Assembly (NCBI GenBank): GCA_012034405.1
Contig: JAAVLZ010000013.1
Span: forward strand, 1-64,000
Source of the DNA: Oscillospiraceae bacterium HV4-5-C5C
Lineage (GTDB): Bacteria; Bacillota; Clostridia; Saccharofermentanales; Fastidiosipilaceae
Direction of reading: 5' to 3'
DNA length: 64,000 nucleotides
Shown here: piece by piece, positions 1 to 7,690 of the stretch
Position numbering within the stretch: position 1 is the stretch's first letter
How the letters are laid out: the number at the start of each line of letters is the position of its first letter
Notes under the pieces: model-generated
Told to the model about the DNA's origin: nothing
Seen by the model: only the letters and a program-made list of their open reading frames with translations
Databases searched by the model: none
Made by a program: the position numbers and the translations under genes

Positions 1-6
1 TATAAT
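1..6 (+). promoter_or_regulatory. possible -10 element at window edge
   Basis: A perfect TATAAT is the first six bases of the window, about 114 bases before the first start codon. The -35 region lies outside the window, so this is only a candidate promoter for the GlmU-like/pth/mfd run. Confidence 0.3.
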
Positions 7-119
7 AACCTCAGAATAAAGACCTCATTGCTGCCCCCCTTTAGGGTCACAATTGGGGTCTAGCTTTGTGCCGGCAGATCCAGACTCAGGTCGGAGCCGA
101 TTGTGAAAGGATTTTTATC

Positions 120-1478
120 ATGAATATATGCGCGCTGGTGCTGGCGTCTGATGCAGCTGCTCCCGCCTTTGGTCGGGCGGACGGGTATATGTGGCCGTTA
201 GGCGGCCGGCCGGTGATCGCCCGGGTCAGAGATACGCTGGCAGAGGCCGGAATCAGGGATCAGCTTTATATCATCGGCCAGGCGCCCGGTCCTTTCAGAC
301 AGATATTGGGCGAAGACATCGCCTATGTGCTGCAGGAGGACGCCGGACAACCAGGAGCAGCCATTTTACAGGCTTCCAGTTTTCTGGAAAGCCGCGATGG
401 TCTGACGCTGGTTGTCCCCGGCAATATGCCGTTGCTTGAGGCGGAAACCTTGCGGCAGGCCCTGCAGATTTTTGAGCAGAAAAACTGTGACGCGCTCTGG
501 GTCTGCGCCGGCAATGATCAGGAACCGCCCCGCTGCAGGGAAACCTTTCAGCCGGATTTTACCCAGGATCGTGGCGGTGGGCTGTATATCTACCGGACCG
601 CGCGGCTGTTGTCCGTACTGGGCCGGCTGGGAACCGGCTGCCATCAGCCGGCGCAAGCAGAGGACAGCTGCCCTGATCTGGGTTTGGCCCTGGCAGTTTT
701 TGAGCAGGACGGACTGAAGGTTCGCTGTCTGACCTGGCCGGGGCAGGAGCTTTTGCAGGTCAGAAACACGGCTTCGCTGAATCAGGCGGCAAACTGGCTC
801 AGCCAGCGGATCCAGCAGCGGCTGCAGCAACAAGGGGTGACCATTGAGACACCGGGACTGACTTATATTGAGGAGACGGTCAGCGTAGGTGCGGGAACCG
901 TCATCCGGGCCGGCTGCCGCCTTTACGGGCAGACCCGGGCCGGTGAGAATTGTGTTCTGGGACCCGACAGTACCCTGGAGGATTGTGAGGTCGGGGCTGA
1001 TTGTCACATCAACCGCTCGGTCCTGGAGCACTCTGTGCTGGGCTCCGGCTGCCGGATCGGTCCTTTTGCCTGGCTGCATGACGCCTGCTGGCTGGACCGC
1101 GACTGCAGGGTGGGGGCCGCTGAAATCAGCAACGCTGTCGTCGGTCCGGGTTGTGTGATCGATAGCCGGGTATTTCTGGCTGATTGTGATGTCGGGGAGG
1201 GCGTCCGCCTGGGCAGCGGCGCTACGACCGTCAATGATGATGGCAGCGGCCTGTCGTACCGTTCAGCCATCGGCAATTTAGCCATGATCGGAGCTAACAG
1301 CAGCCTGATCGCCCCGGCGGATATCGGCGCCAATGCGTATATTGCCGCCGGATCCGTGATCACTGAACCGGTGCCGGAATTTGCGCTGGCGCTGGGCCGC
1401 GGGCGGCAGGCACTGGTACCGGATTGGGTCAGACGCCGCCGCGCCAGACCGGAGGGAGATCACCTTCAGCCGCTGTAA
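120..1478 (+). CDS. GlmU-like protein with degenerate active sites
   Basis: 452 residues, close to the usual GlmU length of about 456, with the same architecture: an N-terminal nucleotidyltransferase-like domain (residues 1-230) and a C-terminal left-handed beta-helix of hexapeptide repeats (about 250-430). The ending, with APADIGANAYIAAGS and GRGRQALVPDW, aligns by eye with the GlmU C-terminus. The nucleotide-binding signature LAAGxGTRM...PK is replaced by LASDAAAPAFGRADGYM. The metal-binding GDVPL is PGNMPL. The acetyltransferase GHLTYLGD segment reads DSRVFLAD, so the catalytic His is missing, and NYDG reads NDDG. The fold looks kept and the chemistry probably lost. The start at 120 follows a GAAAGGA ribosome binding site; an upstream in-frame ATG at 66 has none. 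It precedes pth and mfd, the usual place of glmU in Firmicutes, but prs is absent. Confidence 0.7.
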   Translation: MNICALVLASDAAAPAFGRADGYMWPLGGRPVIARVRDTLAEAGIRDQLYIIGQAPGPFRQILGEDIAYVLQEDAGQPGAAILQASSFLESRDGLTLVVPGNMPLLEAETLRQALQIFEQKNCDALWVCAGNDQEPPRCRETFQPDFTQDRGGGLYIYRTARLLSVLGRLGTGCHQPAQAEDSCPDLGLALAVFEQDGLKVRCLTWPGQELLQVRNTASLNQAANWLSQRIQQRLQQQGVTIETPGLTYIEETVSVGAGTVIRAGCRLYGQTRAGENCVLGPDSTLEDCEVGADCHINRSVLEHSVLGSGCRIGPFAWLHDACWLDRDCRVGAAEISNAVVGPGCVIDSRVFLADCDVGEGVRLGSGATTVNDDGSGLSYRSAIGNLAMIGANSSLIAPADIGANAYIAAGSVITEPVPEFALALGRGRQALVPDWVRRRRARPEGDHLQPL

Positions 1479-1538
1479 AATTGACCGCCCTTTTCCTGAA
1501 ACCGATTCATCAAACGATCACCGGAGGATCATCACCTT

Positions 1539-2186
1539 ATGTTATTTAAAGCTCAAACTGAGCGCGGCACAGGCGGCTCAGGTAAACTATATTTGATTGC
1601 AGGCCTGGGTAATCCCGGATCCCGCTATGCCGCTACCTTCCACAACTGTGGCTTCATGGCGCTGGACAGACTGGCAGAAAGTCTGGGTATTAAAGTTAAC
1701 AAAGCTCGCTTCAAGGGCGTTTATGGCCGCGGCAGCGCCTGCGGGCAGCAAGTGATTCTGCTTAAGCCTGAGACTTTTATGAACAACAGCGGACAAAGCC
1801 TCGCTGCTGCAGTGGCCTACTTTAAAATCCCCCTGGACCGGGTCCTGCTGCTTTATGATGATGTAGATATTCCGTTAGGCCAGATCCGGATCCGTGAAAA
1901 AGGCGGACCCGGCACCCATAATGGCATGCGTTCAGTGGTAGGCAGCCTGTCCAGCCAGCTCTTTCCCCGCATCCGGATCGGAATTGGACCGCAACCGGCG
2001 GTCATGGATATTGCCGACTATGTTCTGTCCCAGGTCAGCCAGACTCAGCAGGCCTTGCTGGATCAGGCCCTGGAGCGGGTGTCAGAAGCGGTGGCTTTGT
2101 GGCTGGAGCATGATATCCAGCTGGCTATGAACCGGGTAAATCCCTCCCGCCAGCAACATAAGGAGGTACAGCAGCCGGATGCCTGA
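1539..2186 (+). CDS. pth: peptidyl-tRNA hydrolase
   Basis: Pth cleaves the ester bond of peptidyl-tRNAs released prematurely from ribosomes and so recycles tRNA. The 215-residue protein has the family core: GLGNPGSRY (Asn25), the catalytic His35 in ATFHNCGF, NNSG, the DDVDIPLGQ strand with the catalytic Asp, and GGPGTHNGMRS. The first 16 residues precede the conserved start of the domain and are an unusual extension. The start is still favoured because GGAGG lies about 12 bases before ATG 1539. It overlaps mfd by 8 bases, so the two are probably translated from one mRNA, as in other Firmicutes. Confidence 0.95.
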   Translation: MLFKAQTERGTGGSGKLYLIAGLGNPGSRYAATFHNCGFMALDRLAESLGIKVNKARFKGVYGRGSACGQQVILLKPETFMNNSGQSLAAAVAYFKIPLDRVLLLYDDVDIPLGQIRIREKGGPGTHNGMRSVVGSLSSQLFPRIRIGIGPQPAVMDIADYVLSQVSQTQQALLDQALERVSEAVALWLEHDIQLAMNRVNPSRQQHKEVQQPDA

Positions 2187-5100
2187 ATTGTTAAAAAACG
2201 CTTCTGATCTGATTCAAGCAAGCCCGGCCGCGCAGATGCTGCTGAGGCAGGCCTGTGAGCTTGATCCTGGCTGGCAGACCGTAAAAAAACTCTGGCCGGT
2301 AAGCTCGCTGAACGTCAGCGGTCCGGCTCAAAGTCAGAAAGCCTGCTTGCTGCTGACCTGGCAGCAGGCTCTGAACCGGCCTGTTTTACTGCTTGTTCCG
2401 GATGAACTGGCTGCCCGCAGCTTTCAGCAGGATCTGGAAGCCCTGGCAGCAAACCCGGACCGCGTTCAGAGTTTTCCGGGCCGGGAGTATGAACTGGGGG
2501 ACGCGGAAGCCGTCAGCCGTGAAAACGAACACCGGCGGCTTGGCTGTCTGCGCCGTCTGGCCGAAGGACAGACCGATATTTTGCTGGTACCGGCCCCCGC
2601 GGTTTTGCAGCAATTGCCGCCCCCGGAGCTCTTTAAGCGCTTCAGTCTGACCTTACGGCCGGGGCAGCAAGTAACTGACACAACTAAAGACGGCGCCAGC
2701 GCGCGGTCCGGCGGCGGCCCGGAGGCTTTAGCTGCCTGGTTGATCAAGCTGGGGTATGAACGGCGCCCGCAGGCAGAACTGCCGGGTGAATTTGCCCGCC
2801 GCGGCGATATAGTAGATGTGGCGCCGGTGGGACTGGAGCAGAACCTGCAGCCCAATCGGGACAGCACCGGCTATCGCTTTTCCTTTTTTGATGATGAGAT
2901 CGATCAGATCCGCAGTTACCGGCTGGAAACCCAGCGTTCGCTGGAAGTCCTGTCTGAAGTATTAGTGACACCCGCGGCTGAGCTGCTGGTCACGGCGCTG
3001 AGCCGCGGACAGCGGGATGACCTGGCCGCCCGGGTCCGCCAGGCCGGAGAGGCGGCTTTGCTGCATATGCGCCGCAGGCAGGTAGAGCCGGAGGTGACCC
3101 GGCGATTGCAGGAGATGCTGGACGGCGATCTGCACGCCATCCATGAGGGGCTGAATGCCGCACGCCTGGACAAGTGGCTGCCGCTGTTGTATAGCTCTCC
3201 GGCTACCGTCCTGGACTACGCTGCTGACTACGGCTGTCTGACTGCAGTGGATGAACCGATCCGAGTCCGCAGCCGTATGGACAGCCATCAGGCGGAATTT
3301 GTGGCTCAATTAGGCAGCTTGCTGCCCCATGGCCGCAGTTTTCCGCAGGCAGAAGCCTTGCGGCCGGATGGCGCAGCCTGCTTTCGCCGGCTGGAACAAA
3401 GCCGGTCAGTGCTCAGTCTGACTACCCTGCAGGGGGCGGCGGCTACCTTGAGCGGAAGCAGGACGGTCCTGATCAGCGGACAGGACGCGGAGAGTTACCG
3501 TGGCCATGAAGAACGGCTGCCGGAGCTGCTGCGCCTGCGGCAGGCCCAGGGCGGCCTGACCATACTCTTTGCCGGTGATCCTGAACGGGCGCGGCGGCTG
3601 GCGGCGTATTTGAGCGAGCAGGGTACCAGCCAGCTGCCGCCTATACAGGCTGCATCCCTGAAGCGCGGCTTTGAGTATCCGGCCGCGGCTTCCTTACTGC
3701 TGCTGGGCTGTGAGGATTTATTCGGGCATGACCGGACCCGGCGGCGCCGCCGGGCTTCGCAGGGGGTGCGGATCGACTTTTTCAGCGATCTGGAGCCCGG
3801 AGAGGCCGTGGTGCATGAGGCCTACGGCATCGGGATATATCAGGGGCTGAGCACGCATGAGGACGTCAACGGCGTCAAGCGCGACTTTTTAACGGTGACC
3901 TATGGCGGCGGAGATCAGCTTTTCCTGCCGATGGACGCGCTGGATCAGCTGCAAAAATATGTGGGCAGCGAAGGCCGCACCCCCAAACTGTCCAATCTGG
4001 GCAGCCAGGAGTGGAACCGGCTTAAAGAGCGGGCGCGCAGTTCCATTCGCAAGCTGGCGGTGGACCTGGTGCATCTGTATGCCCAGCGGGCTCAGCTAAA
4101 TGGGCATATTTTCCCGCCGGACAGTATTCTGGATCATGAGTTTGAAGAGAGCTTTCCGTATGAGGAAACGGAGGACCAGCTGCGCTGTATCAAAGAGATC
4201 CGCGCTGATATGGAGTCCGGTAAAGTCATGGACCGCCTGCTGTGCGGGGATGTCGGCTTTGGCAAGACTGAGGTCGCCTTCAGAGCGATTGTCAAATGCG
4301 TAGCTGACGGCATGCAGGCTGCCTTTCTGGCGCCAACTACCGTCCTGGTTCAGCAGCACTATGAAAACCTGCTGCGGCGCATCAGCGATTTTCCCATCCG
4401 GGTGGGTTTGCTTTCCCGCTTTGCCACGGAGGCGCAGCGGAAAAAAACACTGAAAGGACTGGCTAATGGCAGCATTGACGTTGTGATCGGTACCCACCGG
4501 ATTTTATCCAGGGACGTCAAGTTTAAAAATCTGGGCTTGCTGGTGGTGGATGAAGAACAACGCTTCGGCGTGGAACATAAAGAGCGGCTGCGCAGTCTGA
4601 CCCCTACGGTAGATACCCTGACGCTGTCGGCCACGCCCATTCCGCGGACCCTGCACATGTCCTTGTCCGGCATCAGGGATATCAGCGTCATTGAAGAACC
4701 GCCTGAGGACCGTCGTCCCGTGCAGACCTACGTCATGGCGTATGACGAACAGGTCATCGCGGACGCCATTTTGCGGGAGATCGGCCGTAACGGTCAGGTC
4801 TTTTATCTCTTTAATGATACCTATCACATTGAGGAGAAGGCCCTCCGCCTCAAGGAACTCCTGCCAGGCGCGCGCATCCTTACCGGCCACGGAAAAATGG
4901 GAGAACGGGCACTGGAGGATGTCATCAATGATTTTGTACATCATGAGGCGGATATTCTGGTCTGCACGACCATCATTGAGTCCGGGATAGACATGCCCAA
5001 TGTCAATACCATTATTGTGGAACAGGCAGATCGCCTGGGACTGGCCCAGCTATATCAGCTGCGGGGCAGGGTGGGGCGTTCCGCAAGGCAAGCTTACGCC

Positions 5101-5934
5101 TACATTACCTATCGGCGGGATAAGGTCCTGACAGAAGTCGCGGAAAAGCGCCTGACCGCTATCCGGGACTTTACTGAGCTTGGCGCGGGCTTCAAAATTG
5201 CCCTGCGGGATCTGGAGGTGCGGGGATCCGGCAATCTCCTGGGCGCTGAGCAGCACGGACAGATGGAAGCCATTGGATATGACCTTTATACCCGTATGCT
5301 AGAAGAAGAAATTGCCAGACTGCGTGCTGAACTGGGCCAAGCACAGCCGCCCGCGGCGGCTTCTGGTGCCGCCGGGCCGGTGCGCCGGGTCAGTCAGCCA
5401 GCCGGACCGGCGGCAGAGCAGGCGGCTGCCGCGGCGGAAGAAAACGCCGCGGCCTTGCCCCAGCCTCAGATTGAGTTGCCGCTGGATGCCTATATCCCGC
5501 ATGAATACATTCCGGATGACGGACGGCGCATGGATATGTACCGGCGGATAGCCGCTATACAGAATCTGGCAGACTATCAGGATGTTCTGGATGAGCTGAT
5601 GGATCGTTACGGCGATATTCCGGAAGCCGTCCAGACCTTGTGCGGCGTGTCTTATAGCCGGGCCCGGGCAGCCAGACTGCGGATTGCCAGGATTTCCGTG
5701 CTGAAAGATGGATTGATCCTGGAGCTGGACAGCGACAGCAAGCTGAATATGCAGGCCTTGTCCCTGCTGCTGAATATGCCGCAGTATAAAGGTCAGATCC
5801 TGTTTAATGCCGGTACCAAACCGTATTTGCTTTACCGTAAAGCCGCCGCGCCGCTTAAAGCCGCCGCCCGCCGTCTGGCCAGGCTTTTTGCCGCGCTGGA
5901 ACAGGTCCAGGCTCAGGACGGTCAGGCGTCGTAG
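2179..5934 (+). CDS. mfd: transcription-repair coupling factor Mfd
   Basis: Mfd is a DNA translocase that removes stalled RNA polymerase at lesions and recruits UvrA. The 1251-residue protein has the complete domain order: UvrB-like N-terminal module (about 1-350), CarD-like RNA-polymerase-interacting domain (about 534-600, starting near GEAVVHEAYGIGIYQG), and superfamily 2 helicase with Walker A GDVGFGKTE (about 690), DEEQ box (about 790) and motif VI region QLRGRVGRS. A C-terminal TRCF domain begins near residue 1100 and closes the protein. An Ala/Pro-rich insert (about 1053-1095) separates the translocase from the C-terminal domain and looks like a flexible linker. The start overlaps the end of pth. 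The last codons lie inside a three-copy 13-bp tandem repeat. Confidence 0.97.
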   Translation: MPELLKNASDLIQASPAAQMLLRQACELDPGWQTVKKLWPVSSLNVSGPAQSQKACLLLTWQQALNRPVLLLVPDELAARSFQQDLEALAANPDRVQSFPGREYELGDAEAVSRENEHRRLGCLRRLAEGQTDILLVPAPAVLQQLPPPELFKRFSLTLRPGQQVTDTTKDGASARSGGGPEALAAWLIKLGYERRPQAELPGEFARRGDIVDVAPVGLEQNLQPNRDSTGYRFSFFDDEIDQIRSYRLETQRSLEVLSEVLVTPAAELLVTALSRGQRDDLAARVRQAGEAALLHMRRRQVEPEVTRRLQEMLDGDLHAIHEGLNAARLDKWLPLLYSSPATVLDYAADYGCLTAVDEPIRVRSRMDSHQAEFVAQLGSLLPHGRSFPQAEALRPDGAACFRRLEQSRSVLSLTTLQGAAATLSGSRTVLISGQDAESYRGHEERLPELLRLRQAQGGLTILFAGDPERARRLAAYLSEQGTSQLPPIQAASLKRGFEYPAAASLLLLGCEDLFGHDRTRRRRRASQGVRIDFFSDLEPGEAVVHEAYGIGIYQGLSTHEDVNGVKRDFLTVTYGGGDQLFLPMDALDQLQKYVGSEGRTPKLSNLGSQEWNRLKERARSSIRKLAVDLVHLYAQRAQLNGHIFPPDSILDHEFEESFPYEETEDQLRCIKEIRADMESGKVMDRLLCGDVGFGKTEVAFRAIVKCVADGMQAAFLAPTTVLVQQHYENLLRRISDFPIRVGLLSRFATEAQRKKTLKGLANGSIDVVIGTHRILSRDVKFKNLGLLVVDEEQRFGVEHKERLRSLTPTVDTLTLSATPIPRTLHMSLSGIRDISVIEEPPEDRRPVQTYVMAYDEQVIADAILREIGRNGQVFYLFNDTYHIEEKALRLKELLPGARILTGHGKMGERALEDVINDFVHHEADILVCTTIIESGIDMPNVNTIIVEQADRLGLAQLYQLRGRVGRSARQAYAYITYRRDKVLTEVAEKRLTAIRDFTELGAGFKIALRDLEVRGSGNLLGAEQHGQMEAIGYDLYTRMLEEEIARLRAELGQAQPPAAASGAAGPVRRVSQPAGPAAEQAAAAAEENAAALPQPQIELPLDAYIPHEYIPDDGRRMDMYRRIAAIQNLADYQDVLDELMDRYGDIPEAVQTLCGVSYSRARAARLRIARISVLKDGLILELDSDSKLNMQALSLLLNMPQYKGQILFNAGTKPYLLYRKAAAPLKAAARRLARLFAALEQVQAQDGQAS

Positions 5935-5959
5935 TCAGGCGTCGTAGTCAGGCGTCGTA
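5921..5959. repeat. three perfect 13-bp tandem copies across the mfd stop
   Basis: The unit GTCAGGCGTCGTA occurs three times head to tail. The first copy supplies the last mfd codons and most of the TAG stop codon. The other two are untranslated and lie in the narrow gap before the convergent gene that ends at 5977. The unit length is not a multiple of three, so copy-number change within the coding part would alter the mfd C-terminus. Confidence 0.95.
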
Positions 5960-5976
5960 AGCGCCGTCCCGGCGGC

Positions 5977-6999
5977 TCAGCTGAACTGTAGCGGCAGGAC
6001 TAAAAACTGCTCCTGCAGCCGGATCAGCAAGACGACATTCTGTAAACGGTCAGGGTCGGCCTGCGCTATGGCAGTTTCCAGCTGACTCAGGGAGCCGGCC
6101 AGGCCGGACCAGACCACGGCCTCGCCGCTGCTAGCAGTGCTGACGGAGCTTGAAAACAGCAGGCTGGGATCCCAGGAACCCTGGGCGTCTGACAGCGCCA
6201 GAGGCGCCGCCACCGCGGTGGTATCAGGCTGCACTGTCCAGGAAGGCTGCCTGGCTGATACCTGCGGCGCTACTGCCTGGCCGGTCAGCCAGACGGTCAG
6301 CTCCGCGGTACTTAAATCAGGCGTCTGGGCCAGATCAATACTGAACTCAGCCTGGTCAGACAGACTGCTCTGATCCGTCTGCTGCTGGAACCTCAAAACC
6401 GGCCAGCTGGTCGGGGAGGCGGTTGCGGACCAGGTTAACTCCCAGAGCTGTCCTGCGGGATCACTTAAGCCGGATTCAGCTGCCTCTGTGGTTCCGTCCA
6501 TCTCCGCGCCGGCGGATCCGGGCGCTTGCAGCAGGCTGCGTTCCTGATTATCAGCTGTACCCGCCCCGGCTAAACTGCCGGCCTCGGTCCGGGCAGCCAG
6601 GTTGTCAGCGGTACTGTCGGTCTGGTTGATCCTGAGAGATAAAGCCGCCGGGTCGCTGCCTTGATTCCGGCTGACCTGATACTGCCACCAAGCCGCGGTC
6701 AACAGCAGCAGACCGGCTGCAAATACAGCCAGAACCGGGCGCCAGGAACGGCCCGGGCTGCTGCCTGAACCGGGTCTGCCTGAGGTCCGGCGGGACCTGA
6801 AGTCAGGCGAGTTGAGGCTGACCTGGCGCAGCTGCGCCCGCCAGTGCTGAAGCAGCTCCGGTGCCGGCCGGCCCGCGGTCTGCTGGCGCCAGCGCCGGCC
6901 GTCCTCCCGCAATATCTGATCCAGGTCCCGCGACAGGGGCGGCAGTGGCTGTGATGCTGAGTCTGGCCTCAGCCATCGGGTAAACAGGCGCTTTTCCAT
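5977..6999 (-). CDS. predicted membrane partner (anti-sigma-like) of the ECF sigma factor
   Basis: 340 residues. An N-terminal cytoplasmic part of about 87 residues is rich in Arg and Pro. One hydrophobic segment (about 88-106) follows, then a Ser/Thr/Ala-rich extracytoplasmic part of about 230 residues. No zinc-finger anti-sigma motif (HxxxCxxC) is visible, so the family is not recognised. The assignment rests on topology and context: it starts immediately after the sigma-factor stop codon, and its ribosome binding site GGGGAGG lies inside the sigma gene. That arrangement is typical of an ECF sigma factor and its membrane-bound antagonist. It could instead be an effector or sensor protein of the same regulon. 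Confidence 0.5.
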   Translation of the reverse strand: MEKRLFTRWLRPDSASQPLPPLSRDLDQILREDGRRWRQQTAGRPAPELLQHWRAQLRQVSLNSPDFRSRRTSGRPGSGSSPGRSWRPVLAVFAAGLLLLTAAWWQYQVSRNQGSDPAALSLRINQTDSTADNLAARTEAGSLAGAGTADNQERSLLQAPGSAGAEMDGTTEAAESGLSDPAGQLWELTWSATASPTSWPVLRFQQQTDQSSLSDQAEFSIDLAQTPDLSTAELTVWLTGQAVAPQVSARQPSWTVQPDTTAVAAPLALSDAQGSWDPSLLFSSSVSTASSGEAVVWSGLAGSLSQLETAIAQADPDRLQNVVLLIRLQEQFLVLPLQFS

Positions 7000-7530
7000 T
7001 TAATATGCCTCCCCGTCTATCGCGGACTGTGTCAGCGCCTGCTGCAGCCGTTTGCGTCCGCGGTGCAGACAAGACTTGACGGTCCCTTCCTTACGCCGGA
7101 GCACCCGGGCGATTTCCGCTACGCTGAGTTCCTCATAGTAATACAGATACAGGCAGTCGCGGTATCTGGCCGGCAGCTGATTCAGCTGCCGCCTCAGCTC
7201 ACTTTCGCCGCTGTAAAAGGACTCAGGCTGCGCGGCGGTCAAGCGCTGCTGCAGTTCCTCACTGAGCTCAGCGTGATGCCTGGCGTAGGCGGAACTGCCG
7301 GCGGAGTAGCAGCGATGCAGAGTGACCCGGATCAGCCAGGCCTTGACGTGCTCTTCGCTCTTTAGCTTAGCTGCGTGACGGACATAGACCAACCACACCT
7401 GCTGACAGACATCCTCCGCGTCCTGAGGATGGCGGAGACGGCTTTGAGCCAGGCGGTACAGCATTGGTCCGTATGTGCTTACCAGGTAATCGTAATCCCT
7501 GGGATCAAAACCTTGGTCGGCGCAGTCCAT
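7000..7530 (-). CDS. ECF-type RNA polymerase sigma factor
   Basis: 176 residues, with the two sigma-70 regions that define the ECF group. Region 2 runs from about residue 17 to 80 and includes HPQDAEDVCQQVWLVYV. Region 4 near the C-terminus includes LPARYRDCLYLYYYEELS and the helix-turn-helix IARVLRRKEGTVKSCLHRGR. There is no region 1.1 or 3. It directs RNA polymerase to ECF-type promoters, probably in response to an envelope signal relayed by the membrane protein encoded next. A good ECF-type promoter lies about 33 bases upstream of the start codon, which suggests autoregulation. Confidence 0.9.
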   Translation of the reverse strand: MDCADQGFDPRDYDYLVSTYGPMLYRLAQSRLRHPQDAEDVCQQVWLVYVRHAAKLKSEEHVKAWLIRVTLHRCYSAGSSAYARHHAELSEELQQRLTAAQPESFYSGESELRRQLNQLPARYRDCLYLYYYEELSVAEIARVLRRKEGTVKSCLHRGRKRLQQALTQSAIDGEAY

Positions 7531-7562
7531 AATCAGCCTTTCTGATCTGTACTCCTGCCTCT

Positions 7563-7591
7563 AATACGAGACAGACTGCCTGTTGGTTGCA
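7563..7591 (-). promoter_or_regulatory. ECF-type promoter of the sigma factor gene
   Basis: On the minus strand TGCAAC (7591-7586) and CGTATT (7568-7563) are separated by 17 bases. They resemble the AAC-type -35 and CGT-type -10 elements recognised by ECF sigma factors such as SigW. The position just upstream of the sigma gene fits an autoregulatory loop, which is inference. Confidence 0.55.
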
Positions 7592-7648
7592 TTCAAGGCA
7601 TTGGGGCGGCGAAGGCATTGCTGCGAAGCGATACCGGGCATGAACCCT

Positions 7649-7680
7649 GCTCACACTAGCCTGATCAGGCTAGTGTGAGC
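7649..7680. terminator. 32-bp perfect loopless palindrome
   Basis: Sixteen bases starting GCTCACACTAG are followed directly by their exact reverse complement. It lies 8 bases after the end of the flavoprotein gene at 7691 and upstream of the sigma-factor promoter. It could fold as a terminator hairpin, but there is no T-run on either side, so a role as an operator is equally possible. Confidence 0.5.
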
Positions 7681-7690
7681 AAACTCATGA

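Noticed and set aside
366-1079. Long open frame antisense to the GlmU-like gene
   Set aside because: It lacks a ribosome binding site and recognisable sequence; long antisense frames are expected in GC-rich DNA. The same applies to antisense frames at 14015-14857, 41670-42443, 45555-46064 and 63157-63954.
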